Below are positions 34,224-42,073 of a stretch of 64,000 bases of DNA, piece after piece. The notes below the pieces were generated by a model that was not told where the DNA came from, did no database searches, and saw nothing but the letters and a program-made list of their open reading frames with translations. How positions within the stretch are numbered: the stretch's first letter is position 1; each line of letters begins with the position of its first letter. Position numbers and translations under genes: made by a program. Origin of the DNA: Bacteroides sp. ET71 (GTDB taxonomy: Bacteria > Bacteroidota > Bacteroidia > Bacteroidales > Bacteroidaceae). The stretch is taken from the NCBI RefSeq assembly GCF_023336905.1, contig NZ_JAMBLS010000007.1, forward strand, positions 1-64,000, written 5' to 3'.

Positions 34224-35612
34224 TCAATGAATATTAGGTTCTTCCAACTGATAGCCATACTTCTTGTCGGCCCGTTTCAGCAGGAAAGCCACCAGAAGCG
34301 ACAAACAGGCAATGCCCGTGAAGATACACATAGGAATGGTATAATCATAGATATTCCCCCCTTTCTCATCCTGGCCTACGATGCAATACACATCGAGCAC
34401 CTTGCCTATCAGCGTAGGGATTCCCCACAGCCCAATGTTCTGTATAAAGAAAATCAACGAATAAGCCGTCCCCAGTTGGTTCAAAGGGAATATCTTGGCC
34501 ACAGCCGGCCACATGGCCGAAGGAACCAACGAAAAGGCAATGCCCAAAACTATCATCAACACAATAGCCACCAGCCAATAGCTGATGCCCGGCAAAGCAT
34601 AGATGAAGTGCACCCCTATCAGCATGGCCGACCCCAGCAACATAATGGAAGCGGCCTTACCGCGCTTGTCGATATACCCTCCGAAAATAGGAGTCAGAAA
34701 CAGAGCACCCAAAGCAGGCAGACCGGCTATGGTACCGGCCACATTCTCATTGATGCCATACTTCAGCACCATGAACTCGGAAGCGAACTTCTGGAAAGGG
34801 AACACACAGGAATAGAAAAACACACACAGCAAAGCTATCAGCCAGAAACCCGGATTGCACAAGATGTTTTTTACATCTTTAAAGGAGAATTTCTCCGCCG
34901 GGTCTGCTTCTCCGGAAGCCACAGCTTCGGCCTCCAGTTGCTTGTCAAGCTTCCGGTCCATGATTGCGAAGACAAAGAAAGCAATCAATCCGCCCACCAA
35001 CAACAGCAATCCCACCATAACCGGCGTCGTGATTTGGAAAGCACGTGCCAAAGGTATGGCCACAGCATATCCGGCCTGCGAACCGATGCGGGCCAAAGCC
35101 ACTTGCAGTCCCATAGCCGTAGCCAGTTCCTTTCCATGAAACCACTTAGCAATAATCTTGGTCACCGTAATGCCGGCCACCTCAGCACCTACTCCAAAAA
35201 TGGAATACCCCAAGAAAGCGGTGAACACACCTATTTGATAGCCAAACATCTCAGAACAGCCGAACAATTCAGCCTCCGGTCCCACCAGACCGGTCATGGC
35301 GTAATACTCAAGAGCCGTACCAACCACCATCAGTATAGCAGCCAGTTTGCCCGTAAAGCGGATGCCGAAACGGTCCAGAATCAAGCCGCCCCAAATCAGC
35401 ATTAAAAAGAATACATTCAAGAAACTATAACCGCCCGTATAGAAACCGTAATCGGAGCTTGACCACCCCAACTCTACTTCCAGCATCGACTTCAACGGCG
35501 CAACCACATCGTTCACATAATACGCAGCCATCATGGTAAAAGCCACAATGGCCAGCGCTCCCCAACGAGTAGCTTTCGAATCATTCAACTTTTGTTTCAA
35601 TTGTTCTGTCAT
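34224..35612 (-). CDS. MFS transporter
   Basis: A 462-residue major facilitator protein with about 12 membrane segments. A long cytoplasmic loop (residues about 215-245, DRKLDKQLEAEAVASGEADPA) separates the halves. WGGLILDRFGIRF is the motif A-like loop between segments 2 and 3, and GGYIDKRGK is its counterpart in the second half. Bacteroidota members of this branch often sit near secG. The substrate is unknown; sugar phosphates or organic acids are the usual guesses. Confidence 0.85.
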   Translation of the reverse strand: MTEQLKQKLNDSKATRWGALAIVAFTMMAAYYVNDVVAPLKSMLEVELGWSSSDYGFYTGGYSFLNVFFLMLIWGGLILDRFGIRFTGKLAAILMVVGTALEYYAMTGLVGPEAELFGCSEMFGYQIGVFTAFLGYSIFGVGAEVAGITVTKIIAKWFHGKELATAMGLQVALARIGSQAGYAVAIPLARAFQITTPVMVGLLLLVGGLIAFFVFAIMDRKLDKQLEAEAVASGEADPAEKFSFKDVKNILCNPGFWLIALLCVFFYSCVFPFQKFASEFMVLKYGINENVAGTIAGLPALGALFLTPIFGGYIDKRGKAASIMLLGSAMLIGVHFIYALPGISYWLVAIVLMIVLGIAFSLVPSAMWPAVAKIFPLNQLGTAYSLIFFIQNIGLWGIPTLIGKVLDVYCIVGQDEKGGNIYDYTIPMCIFTGIACLSLLVAFLLKRADKKYGYQLEEPNIH

Positions 35613-35648
35613 TTTCTTCTATACTTAAAAATTTGCATATACAACAAA

Positions 35649-35678
35649 AGGGTTGATGCCAACACCGACATCAACCCT
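35649..35678 (-). terminator. Terminator-like hairpin after secG
   Basis: AGGGTTGATG (35649-35658) and CATCAACCCT (35669-35678) form a perfect 10-bp stem. In the minus direction it is followed by TTTTGTTG. Confidence 0.75.
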
Positions 35679-35714
35679 CTCTATTTTTTCAACCAAAGAC
35701 AACACGCCTTCGTC

Positions 35715-36083
35715 TTAATTAGCAGCATTGGAATCTGCCGGTGCGGCTGTCTCTGCCGGCACTTCAGTCTGAGGTGCATTCGTGCCCAGAGGCATGTTAT
35801 AAGGATTCGTGCTCTCTTCTTGTTGGGCCTGCTCCAAAATGACATCTCCTTTTTGCGGCCCCGTAGGCAATACATAAGCAGAGGCAATGCTTATCACTAC
35901 CATGAAAGCAGCCAGTCCCCAAGTAGTCTTCTCCAAGAAATCGGTAGTCTTGCGCACGCCCATAATCTGATTGGACGAAGAAAAACTCGAAGCCAGACCT
36001 CCCCCTTTGGAGTTTTGAATCAATACGATGAAGCACATCAGCACTGCTGCAATCAGCATTAAGATAACTAATAATACGTACAT
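35715..36083 (-). CDS. secG: Preprotein translocase subunit SecG
   Basis: 122 residues: two membrane helices (2-22 and 52-74) flank the conserved NSKGGGLASSFSSSNQIMGVRKTTDFLEK segment. A Bacteroidota-type acidic/Ala-rich C-terminal extension follows. SecG assists SecYE in protein export. It starts 5 bases after the TPR gene in the operon that also carries lptE. Confidence 0.93.
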   Translation of the reverse strand: MYVLLVILMLIAAVLMCFIVLIQNSKGGGLASSFSSSNQIMGVRKTTDFLEKTTWGLAAFMVVISIASAYVLPTGPQKGDVILEQAQQEESTNPYNMPLGTNAPQTEVPAETAAPADSNAAN

Positions 36084-36088
36084 TTTTG

Positions 36089-36859
36089 TTATTTTGATTT
36101 AGCGTTAATAATCAATTTCTCCAAGAATCTGATTTGGTCTGCAAAGTAAGCGTTTTTTTTTGGATAATTCAAACTTAACTTTTTAATAATTTCAAGAGCC
36201 TTTTCATATCTGTGCTGTTTAATATAGATTTTAGCCAATGTTTCCGTAAAATAGCTCTCGTCTAAGGCTTCATCCGAATCTTCTCCAGCCACCCAACCAG
36301 GTCCGGATACCTTCTCGTCCTTTGCATTTTCTTTCATTTCGGAAAAGCCTTCTGCCTTTTGCTGAATAAAGTCATCTATCAATTCATGCCCGCGCAACTG
36401 TGGCACTTCTGTGTCCGCACCTTCTGCAGCCGCATCGGCATCTTCTTGCAACAAATAAGCAGTATAATCCACTGTATAATCCAAATCCATTGGCTGTTGC
36501 ACAGTCCTCTGCTCCTCTGGCGAGTTAGCCAGAAATGCATCTATCAGAGCCAATGTCCGGTCGACGCTTGGCTCCTCCATCTTATCTGACAGGGTCGAGG
36601 CAGATGTGCGCGAGTGTAACGCATAACTTTCTCCTGCTGTCAAATGAAACAATATCCGGCGGTCGGCAACACATAACGCAGCCTTACGCAATTCTTCACC
36701 CCAGCTTGCATCGTGCAGCAGATAAAGATTCTTCAAGTATAACAAACGTGCTGACTGGAAATAAGGATAACGGTCTACAAGTTCACGCAATCCCGACAGC
36801 GTCTCCTTATTCAACAGCTCCGGATGTTCCATCCATTGTTGCAAAAGAACCAAAGCCAT
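36089..36859 (-). CDS. Tetratricopeptide-like protein between lptE and secG
   Basis: A 256-residue soluble protein. The N-terminal part has helical repeats (LRELVDRYPYFQSARLLYLKNLYL). The middle is acidic and low in complexity. The C-terminal TPR reads TLAKIYIKQHRYEKALEIIKKLSLNYPKKNAYFADQIRFLEKL. There is no signal peptide. It shares TAATG with the lptE stop codon (one-base overlap) and precedes secG. This position is typical in Bacteroides, which suggests an envelope-assembly link, but no function is established. Confidence 0.8.
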   Translation of the reverse strand: MALVLLQQWMEHPELLNKETLSGLRELVDRYPYFQSARLLYLKNLYLLHDASWGEELRKAALCVADRRILFHLTAGESYALHSRTSASTLSDKMEEPSVDRTLALIDAFLANSPEEQRTVQQPMDLDYTVDYTAYLLQEDADAAAEGADTEVPQLRGHELIDDFIQQKAEGFSEMKENAKDEKVSGPGWVAGEDSDEALDESYFTETLAKIYIKQHRYEKALEIIKKLSLNYPKKNAYFADQIRFLEKLIINAKSK

Positions 36860-37386
36860 TACCAGTTTGCTACCGTCGAGTTAAAAATCTGTTCCGTAAT
36901 ATCTTTTACCATCAACGTAATCAGTTCGTCCTGCACAGCCGTCAACAACTGATTAGCTTCATAGGTCTGGAAAGCCGAAAACTGTTGTTCAAAGTCTTCC
37001 TCGTGGTTAGTATTATTAACATAACGCACATTGACGGTCAGCGTCAGCTTCACTTCCGAAGAATATCCGCTGGCATCTACTCCCTGGTTGTACTGATTGT
37101 AGCCTGTGATTTCACCGTCCAGTTCCAGGTCTCCTCCCGAATTGACCAATTGCAGGCGAGTCTGTTGGATGAACATATCCTTCAGGCGTTGGTTGAACTC
37201 GATAGCCAAAGGTGCATAAACATACTCCGCATGATTCTGGAACTCTGCTATGGAGATAGTCTTCACTTTCGAATAATCAATAGAGCTGATGGGCGCAAGG
37301 CCAATCTGCACCTTACACGAAGTCACCAGAAAAGGCAACATCCCTAAAGCGACAACCGGTATTATTATCTTTTTAATCCAAACCAT
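36859..37386 (-). CDS. lptE: LptE family lipoprotein
   Basis: 175 residues with a lipoprotein signal (PVVALGMLPFLVTSC). The fold is LptE-like: ISIAEFQNHA, then PLAIEFNQRLKDMFIQQTRLQLVNSGGDLELDGEITGY. LptE plugs the LptD barrel that delivers lipopolysaccharide to the outer leaflet. Its start overlaps the end of the sigma-54 activator gene by 14 bases. Confidence 0.88.
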   Translation of the reverse strand: MVWIKKIIIPVVALGMLPFLVTSCKVQIGLAPISSIDYSKVKTISIAEFQNHAEYVYAPLAIEFNQRLKDMFIQQTRLQLVNSGGDLELDGEITGYNQYNQGVDASGYSSEVKLTLTVNVRYVNNTNHEEDFEQQFSAFQTYEANQLLTAVQDELITLMVKDITEQIFNSTVANW

Positions 37387-38611
37387 ATTCTTTAATCTTT
37401 CTGTACAACGTACGCTCGGATATATTCAAGTCCTGAGCAGCATTTTTGCGCTTCCCATGATGTTTCTCAAGCGCTTTTCGTATCATTTCTTTCTCTACGT
37501 CATCCAGTGACAAGGATTCTTCCACGTATTCTTCCGTATCCTGGATATCATCGTCTTCGGCAGGCGAAGGCTTGGCAGGCTGCCGTATGATGGTGGGTAC
37601 ATTTGCTTCCAACGAGGGGGGAACGACAGTGGGAGAAGGGGTGTAATAAGCCGATTTGCTGTTCACACCCGCGGAGGCTTCCCGTTCGGCCATGATGCTG
37701 TGCACCAGTTTCTTCAGTTCTGTCACATCTTGCCGCATATCAAACAAGACTTGATACAGGATTTCCCGTTCACTTTCAAAGCTTTTCTCACGTTTTCCCG
37801 ACAGAGCCGGCAAATGCTGCTCTTGTTCGGGCAGGTAGTTTTTCAGAATAGCTGCTGTGATATCCCGGTTGGTCTCTATGATGGAAATTTGTTCTGTAAT
37901 GTTCTTCAACTGACGCACATTACCCGGCCATGTATAGGACAGGAGCATCTGTTTGGCATCGTCTGTCAACTGAATGGCCGGCATGTGGTATTTCTCTGCA
38001 AAGTCGGAAGCAAACTTACGGAACAGCAGGACGACGTCTTCGCCACGTTCACGCAGGGGAGGAATCTGGATAGGCACTGTGTTCAACCGATAATACAAAT
38101 CTTCCCTGAAACGCCCTTCAGCAATAGCTTGCCTTAAGTTGACATTGGTAGCGGCTACAATACGTACATCGGTCTTCTCTACTTTGGACGAACCGACCTT
38201 GATAAATTCGCCACTCTCCAGCACACGAAGCAGGCGGGCCTGCGTAGGCAACGGCAACTCACCGACTTCATCCAAGAAGATGGTCCCCCCGTTGGCCTCG
38301 CCGAAATAGCCTTTACGCTCGCCGATAGCTCCGGTGAAAGCTCCTTTTTCGTGTCCAAATAGTTCAGAGTCTATGGTCCCCTCCGGGATGGCTCCGCAGT
38401 TGACAGCGATGTATTGCCCATGTTTACGCCGGCTGTATTGGTGGATGATTTGGGGAAAACTTTCCTTACCCACACCACTTTCACCGGTAATCAACACGGA
38501 CAAATCTGTCGGAGCTACCTGAATGGCAATGTCTATGGCACGCATCAGGCTTTCGTTGTTGCCGATGATGCCAAATCGCAATTTGACCTGTTGTATTTCA
38601 GCTTTTGTCAT
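37373..38611 (-). CDS. Sigma-54-dependent transcriptional activator
   Basis: A 412-residue AAA+ activator with no receiver domain. Walker A is GESGVGKESF, the sigma-54 contact loop is GAFTGA, and Walker B is GGTIFLDEVGELP. The linker (residues about 265-345) is Pro-rich, and the Fis-type HTH ends the protein (GKRKNAAQDLNISERTLYRKI). It activates RpoN promoters, possibly those of envelope genes. Its operon with lptE and secG is conserved in Bacteroides. The signal that drives it is not visible, since it lacks a sensor domain. Confidence 0.93.
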   Translation of the reverse strand: MTKAEIQQVKLRFGIIGNNESLMRAIDIAIQVAPTDLSVLITGESGVGKESFPQIIHQYSRRKHGQYIAVNCGAIPEGTIDSELFGHEKGAFTGAIGERKGYFGEANGGTIFLDEVGELPLPTQARLLRVLESGEFIKVGSSKVEKTDVRIVAATNVNLRQAIAEGRFREDLYYRLNTVPIQIPPLRERGEDVVLLFRKFASDFAEKYHMPAIQLTDDAKQMLLSYTWPGNVRQLKNITEQISIIETNRDITAAILKNYLPEQEQHLPALSGKREKSFESEREILYQVLFDMRQDVTELKKLVHSIMAEREASAGVNSKSAYYTPSPTVVPPSLEANVPTIIRQPAKPSPAEDDDIQDTEEYVEESLSLDDVEKEMIRKALEKHHGKRKNAAQDLNISERTLYRKIKEYGLD

Positions 38612-38616
38612 AGTTA

Positions 38617-39714
38617 TCAGTCTTTTTCCGCGTCAAGTTTCAGCTTGTCACTGTCATCCCGCTTCTCATAATACTGTTTACGCAGCGGATTGGAAGAAGC
38701 GGCTTTCTCGCGTTGCCTGTTACGGAAGACATCGATAGCCACGTATATAGCCTGACGGAACGAGTCTTCCGAAGCTATGCCTTTACCGGCTATATCGTAA
38801 GCAGTCCCATGTGCCGGCGAGGTGCGGACCACGGGCAAACCGGCGGTGAAATTCACACCGGCATCCATAGCCAATGCTTTGAACGGAGCGAGCCCTTGGT
38901 CATGGTACATGGCCAGGATGCCATCAAAATGGATGAAGTTGCCCGAGCCCATAAAGCCATCGGCCGGATAAGGGCCATAGCACAACACACCCTGAGCGTT
39001 CATCTCCTTTAAGGCGGGAATGATGATTTCTTCTTCCTCCGTGCCCAGCAGACCGCCGTCTCCCGCATGGGGATTCAGCGAGAAGACGGCAATGCGGGGG
39101 GCACTGATGCCGAAATCTTGCTTCAGAGAACGGTTGAATATGGTCAGCTTCTCTTTTATCAGGTCTTTGGTAAGCGTGGGAGCTATTTGGCTGACTGGGA
39201 TGTGGCCCGTCACCAAAGCAACCCGGAAATCGTCTTTCATCAATATCATCAAAGCTTTCCCGCCGTCTCCTAACCGCTGCTCGATGTATTCCGTATGGCC
39301 CGGGAAGGCAAATTGCTCTGAATGGATGGTGTGTTTGTTGATAGGAGCTGTGACGATGACATCCACCAGACCATTCCGATATTCTTCTATCGCTTTTTCC
39401 AGCGCATCCAGGGCTGCTTTCCCTGCTTCCGCATCGGCTTTCGAAAATTCTACTTTTACTTCATCGTTCGTGCAATTGACCACATTCAGCCGCCCATCGG
39501 CAGCTTCGGTTGCAGAAGACACGATGCTGAAGTTGGTCGACAAGTCAAGCGACTTGCGGTGGTAAGCAGCAACCTTGGGGGAACCGTAGACAATCGGGGT
39601 ACACAGGTCGAACATGAGCGGATCTGCAAATGTCTTCAGAATGACTTCATATCCGACTCCGTTTATATCGCCTTGTGTTATTCCTATTCTTATTTTATTC
39701 TCTTCCATCTCCAC
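38617..39714 (-). CDS. pdxA: 4-hydroxythreonine-4-phosphate dehydrogenase
   Basis: A 365-residue NAD-dependent enzyme of pyridoxal phosphate synthesis. The start GITQGDINGVGYEV and the metal-binding histidines in TGHIPVSQ and MYHDQGLAPFKA are as expected. A Met at residue 3 is an alternative start. It is followed after 5 bases by the sigma-54 activator. The C-terminal charged extension (after RNRQREKA) is longer than in E. coli PdxA. Confidence 0.94.
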   Translation of the reverse strand: MEMEENKIRIGITQGDINGVGYEVILKTFADPLMFDLCTPIVYGSPKVAAYHRKSLDLSTNFSIVSSATEAADGRLNVVNCTNDEVKVEFSKADAEAGKAALDALEKAIEEYRNGLVDVIVTAPINKHTIHSEQFAFPGHTEYIEQRLGDGGKALMILMKDDFRVALVTGHIPVSQIAPTLTKDLIKEKLTIFNRSLKQDFGISAPRIAVFSLNPHAGDGGLLGTEEEEIIIPALKEMNAQGVLCYGPYPADGFMGSGNFIHFDGILAMYHDQGLAPFKALAMDAGVNFTAGLPVVRTSPAHGTAYDIAGKGIASEDSFRQAIYVAIDVFRNRQREKAASSNPLRKQYYEKRDDSDKLKLDAEKD

Positions 39715-39865
39715 TTATTTTAGTTGTTGTAACATCATTTTCCTCACCTGGCAAGCGCTGTACATAGGAGCTGCACAACGGCTTTCCCTGGTCATTGCTT
39801 CGTCTTTATTCTGACAAAACTACGAAGAATGTGGTATATCTGCCACTATGAGGTGATAATTTATA

Positions 39866-40900
39866 TTAAATTCTTCCTTTTTCCTCCATTTTGGCCGTAG
39901 ACAACATGCCGCACGCAGCAAATATATCTTCTCCTCGCGAGGCACGTATGGTGGTGAACAGTCCATGCGAAGTCAGGTAGTCGCGGAATGTGGTCATCGC
40001 CTCCATGCTGCACCCTTCCAGGTCGACGCCCGGTATGGCATGGAAACGAATCAGATTGACGCGGCAGTCAAGGCCGCGCAACAGTTTCAGCAGTTCCTTG
40101 GCATGGGCCATCGAATCGTTGACACCTTTGAACAGGATGTATTCAAACGACAAGCGGCGTTGCTTGCTGAAATCGTAGTTGCGCAGTTCGTCCACCAGGT
40201 CGACGATAGAAAAGGCCTTTTCGGCCGGCATCAGCCCGGCACGCTGTTGCGGCAGGGGGGAATGTAGGCTGACAGCCAGATGGCAATCGGTCTCCAGCAG
40301 AAAACGGCGCAGGTTCTTGCGCAGCCCCACTGTCGACAAGGTGATGCGCTTGGGACTCCACGCAAAGCCGTAAGGGGCTGTCATAATCTCCAAGGCTTTC
40401 TGCACGGCGTCCCAGTTGTCCAAGGGCTCTCCCATGCCCATCATGACGACATTGGTCAGGCGTTCACATTCGGGCAAGGAAACAATCTGGTTAATGATTT
40501 GTCCGGCTGTCAGATTCATGGAGAAACCTTGCTTGCCTGTCATGCAGAACTTGCAGTGCATCTTACAGCCCACTTGCGAGGAGACACAGAGCGTGGCGCG
40601 GTCATCGTCCGGGATATAGACCGACTCGACGAAATGGTTTTCTCCCACTCCGTAGAGATATTTCACGGTGCCATCCACCGAACGCATGGCATCAACCGGA
40701 GCTGCCGCCCCCACGTCAAAGCGCTCTTTCAGCAAAGAGCGCGATTTCAACGACAGGTTGGTCATCTCGTCAATCGAGGTCACTCTCTTGACATAAAGCC
40801 ACGACGCGATTTGCCCGGCGGAAAAGCTTGGCATGCCCAGTTCCTTCACCAATGCCTGCAATTCGGCAAGCGTCAAACCTAAAAGGGATTGTTTCTGCAT
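39866..40900 (-). CDS. rlmN: Dual-specificity 23S rRNA/tRNA adenine-C2 methyltransferase
   Basis: 344 residues from the ATG at 40898-40900. The in-frame extension upstream to 41053 covers the promoter and the 22-bp repeat and is not credible protein. The radical SAM motif is CKMHCKFC, followed by MTGKQGF, GMGEPLDN and the catalytic C-terminal cysteine in RGEDIFAACGML. RlmN methylates A2503 of 23S rRNA and A37 of some tRNAs. A TACCTTTG box lies at 40933-40940 on the minus strand. Confidence 0.95.
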   Translation of the reverse strand: MQKQSLLGLTLAELQALVKELGMPSFSAGQIASWLYVKRVTSIDEMTNLSLKSRSLLKERFDVGAAAPVDAMRSVDGTVKYLYGVGENHFVESVYIPDDDRATLCVSSQVGCKMHCKFCMTGKQGFSMNLTAGQIINQIVSLPECERLTNVVMMGMGEPLDNWDAVQKALEIMTAPYGFAWSPKRITLSTVGLRKNLRRFLLETDCHLAVSLHSPLPQQRAGLMPAEKAFSIVDLVDELRNYDFSKQRRLSFEYILFKGVNDSMAHAKELLKLLRGLDCRVNLIRFHAIPGVDLEGCSMEAMTTFRDYLTSHGLFTTIRASRGEDIFAACGMLSTAKMEEKGRI

Positions 40901-40932
40901 GTTCGTCCGATATTTCCTGTTATAACAAGATG

Positions 40933-40940
40933 CAAAGGTA
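40933..40940 (-). promoter_or_regulatory. -7 box of rlmN
   Basis: TACCTTTG on the minus strand, 32 bases before the ATG. The 22-bp repeat begins about 54 bases further upstream. Confidence 0.6.
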
Positions 40941-40993
40941 GGAATAAAGATAGAAATTCCGGCCACTCCGGGACGAAAATCTCCCCTGTTTCT

Positions 40994-41059
40994 TCCGGAC
41001 AAAAGACGTGGCCGTTCCGAACAAGAAACACGGCCGTTCCGAATAAAAGGCACAACCCC
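40994..41059. repeat. 22-bp tandem repeat, three units (copy 2 of a dispersed family)
   Basis: Units start at 40994, 41016 and 41038. They share TCCGRACAARA-x7-GGCCGT-like sequence with the array at 31333-31398. It lies between the divergent-upstream side of rlmN and the end of the SIMPL gene. Confidence 0.85.
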
Positions 41060-41071
41060 TCTGCTCCACGC

Positions 41072-41761
41072 CTAATCGGCAATCGCGAAACGCACCAGCA
41101 TGGAATATTTCTTCTTAATGGTGCGGAAGCTCTCGAAAGAGGCGGCATCGGAAGACATCACATTGCTCTGTGACAACGAAAAGGAGTTTCCGCTCCCCTC
41201 TTCCACAATGCGGAGCACACCGCCCAACTTCTTGCCCAATGCCTCAACCAGATAAGCAGCCTTCCGTTGGGCCGCCTTCAACGCCTCAATCTTCCCCTTC
41301 TGATGATATGCCAGCATGTCTTTGTTTTCCAGCTCGCCGATACGCATGGTATTGACCCCTCGCGTGTCTATGCGCTTGACAATCTCGTTTATCTGGTTGA
41401 AATCGGTCAACGTAACGTCCAGACGCTTCGCTATCAGAAAATCCTGTCCCTGCTGCCGCCAATAGTCGCCAACCTCTTCCGTACGGATGGCATCCTGCGG
41501 GACGGCTGCTTCAGCCAACGCCTTCCGTACCCCCTGCTCAATCTCCGACAGAGGCACTTTGGTGCGATACTCTTCGGGCTTTGACTTCCCGTCAAACTCC
41601 TCCACAAAATATTCACGGATTTCAATCAAATAATGAATCTTGTCGGGCACAATCTCTATTTCCGACGTACCCGTCACCTCGATGTAGCGGTCATTGGTTT
41701 GCGCATACGACACGAACGCACCCCAAAGGGCCAATAGCGACAATAAAACTTTCATTTTCAT
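41072..41761 (-). CDS. SIMPL (DUF541) domain exported protein
   Basis: A 229-residue protein with signal peptide MKVLLSLLALWGAFVSYAQ. The SIMPL/YggE-like domain shows ITVTGTSEIEIVPDKI-type sequence (here IEVTGTSEIEIVPDKIHYLIEI starts it), then alternating beta/alpha segments ending with a Tyr- and Met-rich strand. E. coli YggE lowers oxidative stress in the periplasm, but the biochemical role of the family is unclear. Confidence 0.85.
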   Translation of the reverse strand: MKMKVLLSLLALWGAFVSYAQTNDRYIEVTGTSEIEIVPDKIHYLIEIREYFVEEFDGKSKPEEYRTKVPLSEIEQGVRKALAEAAVPQDAIRTEEVGDYWRQQGQDFLIAKRLDVTLTDFNQINEIVKRIDTRGVNTMRIGELENKDMLAYHQKGKIEALKAAQRKAAYLVEALGKKLGGVLRIVEEGSGNSFSLSQSNVMSSDAASFESFRTIKKKYSMLVRFAIAD

Positions 41762-42073
41762 ACCACAAAATATTACAAACGTTTATACTCTGAAACACCT
41801 TCCACCGGGCAATCTCCAGGCAAATCGAGCTGGAAAGAACATCCCGTCGACAGTTAGACGACACCTTTCTCCCCAAGGTTTAAAAAGCTTAACCTTTATT
41901 ACCTGATGCCCCCGACGCCTTCTCGGTTTTCGCATACCCTCGGGCAACAGCATACGTCAGCCTCCTGGTTCTTCCTTCCATCAGCCGACAAAGACAAACA
42001 GCCTGCCCATAAAAAGAAGCCGACTGACAAATGTCAGCCGGCTTCTCAATAAAATCTATAAACCAAAAGATTA
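41762..42073. other. Intergenic region
   Basis: I see no gene. It ends with the terminator of the SurA-like gene; the rest has no recognised element. Confidence 0.6.
42016..42045 (-). terminator. Terminator of the SurA-like gene
   Basis: GAAGCCG-A-CTGACA and TGTCAG-C-CGGCTTC form a nearly perfect stem with a 2-base loop. T5 follows in the minus direction. Confidence 0.9.

Noticed and set aside
39866-41053. Longer rlmN start at 41053
   Set aside because: The extra 51 residues would be encoded by the promoter and the 22-bp repeat; the ATG at 40900 fits the family start.
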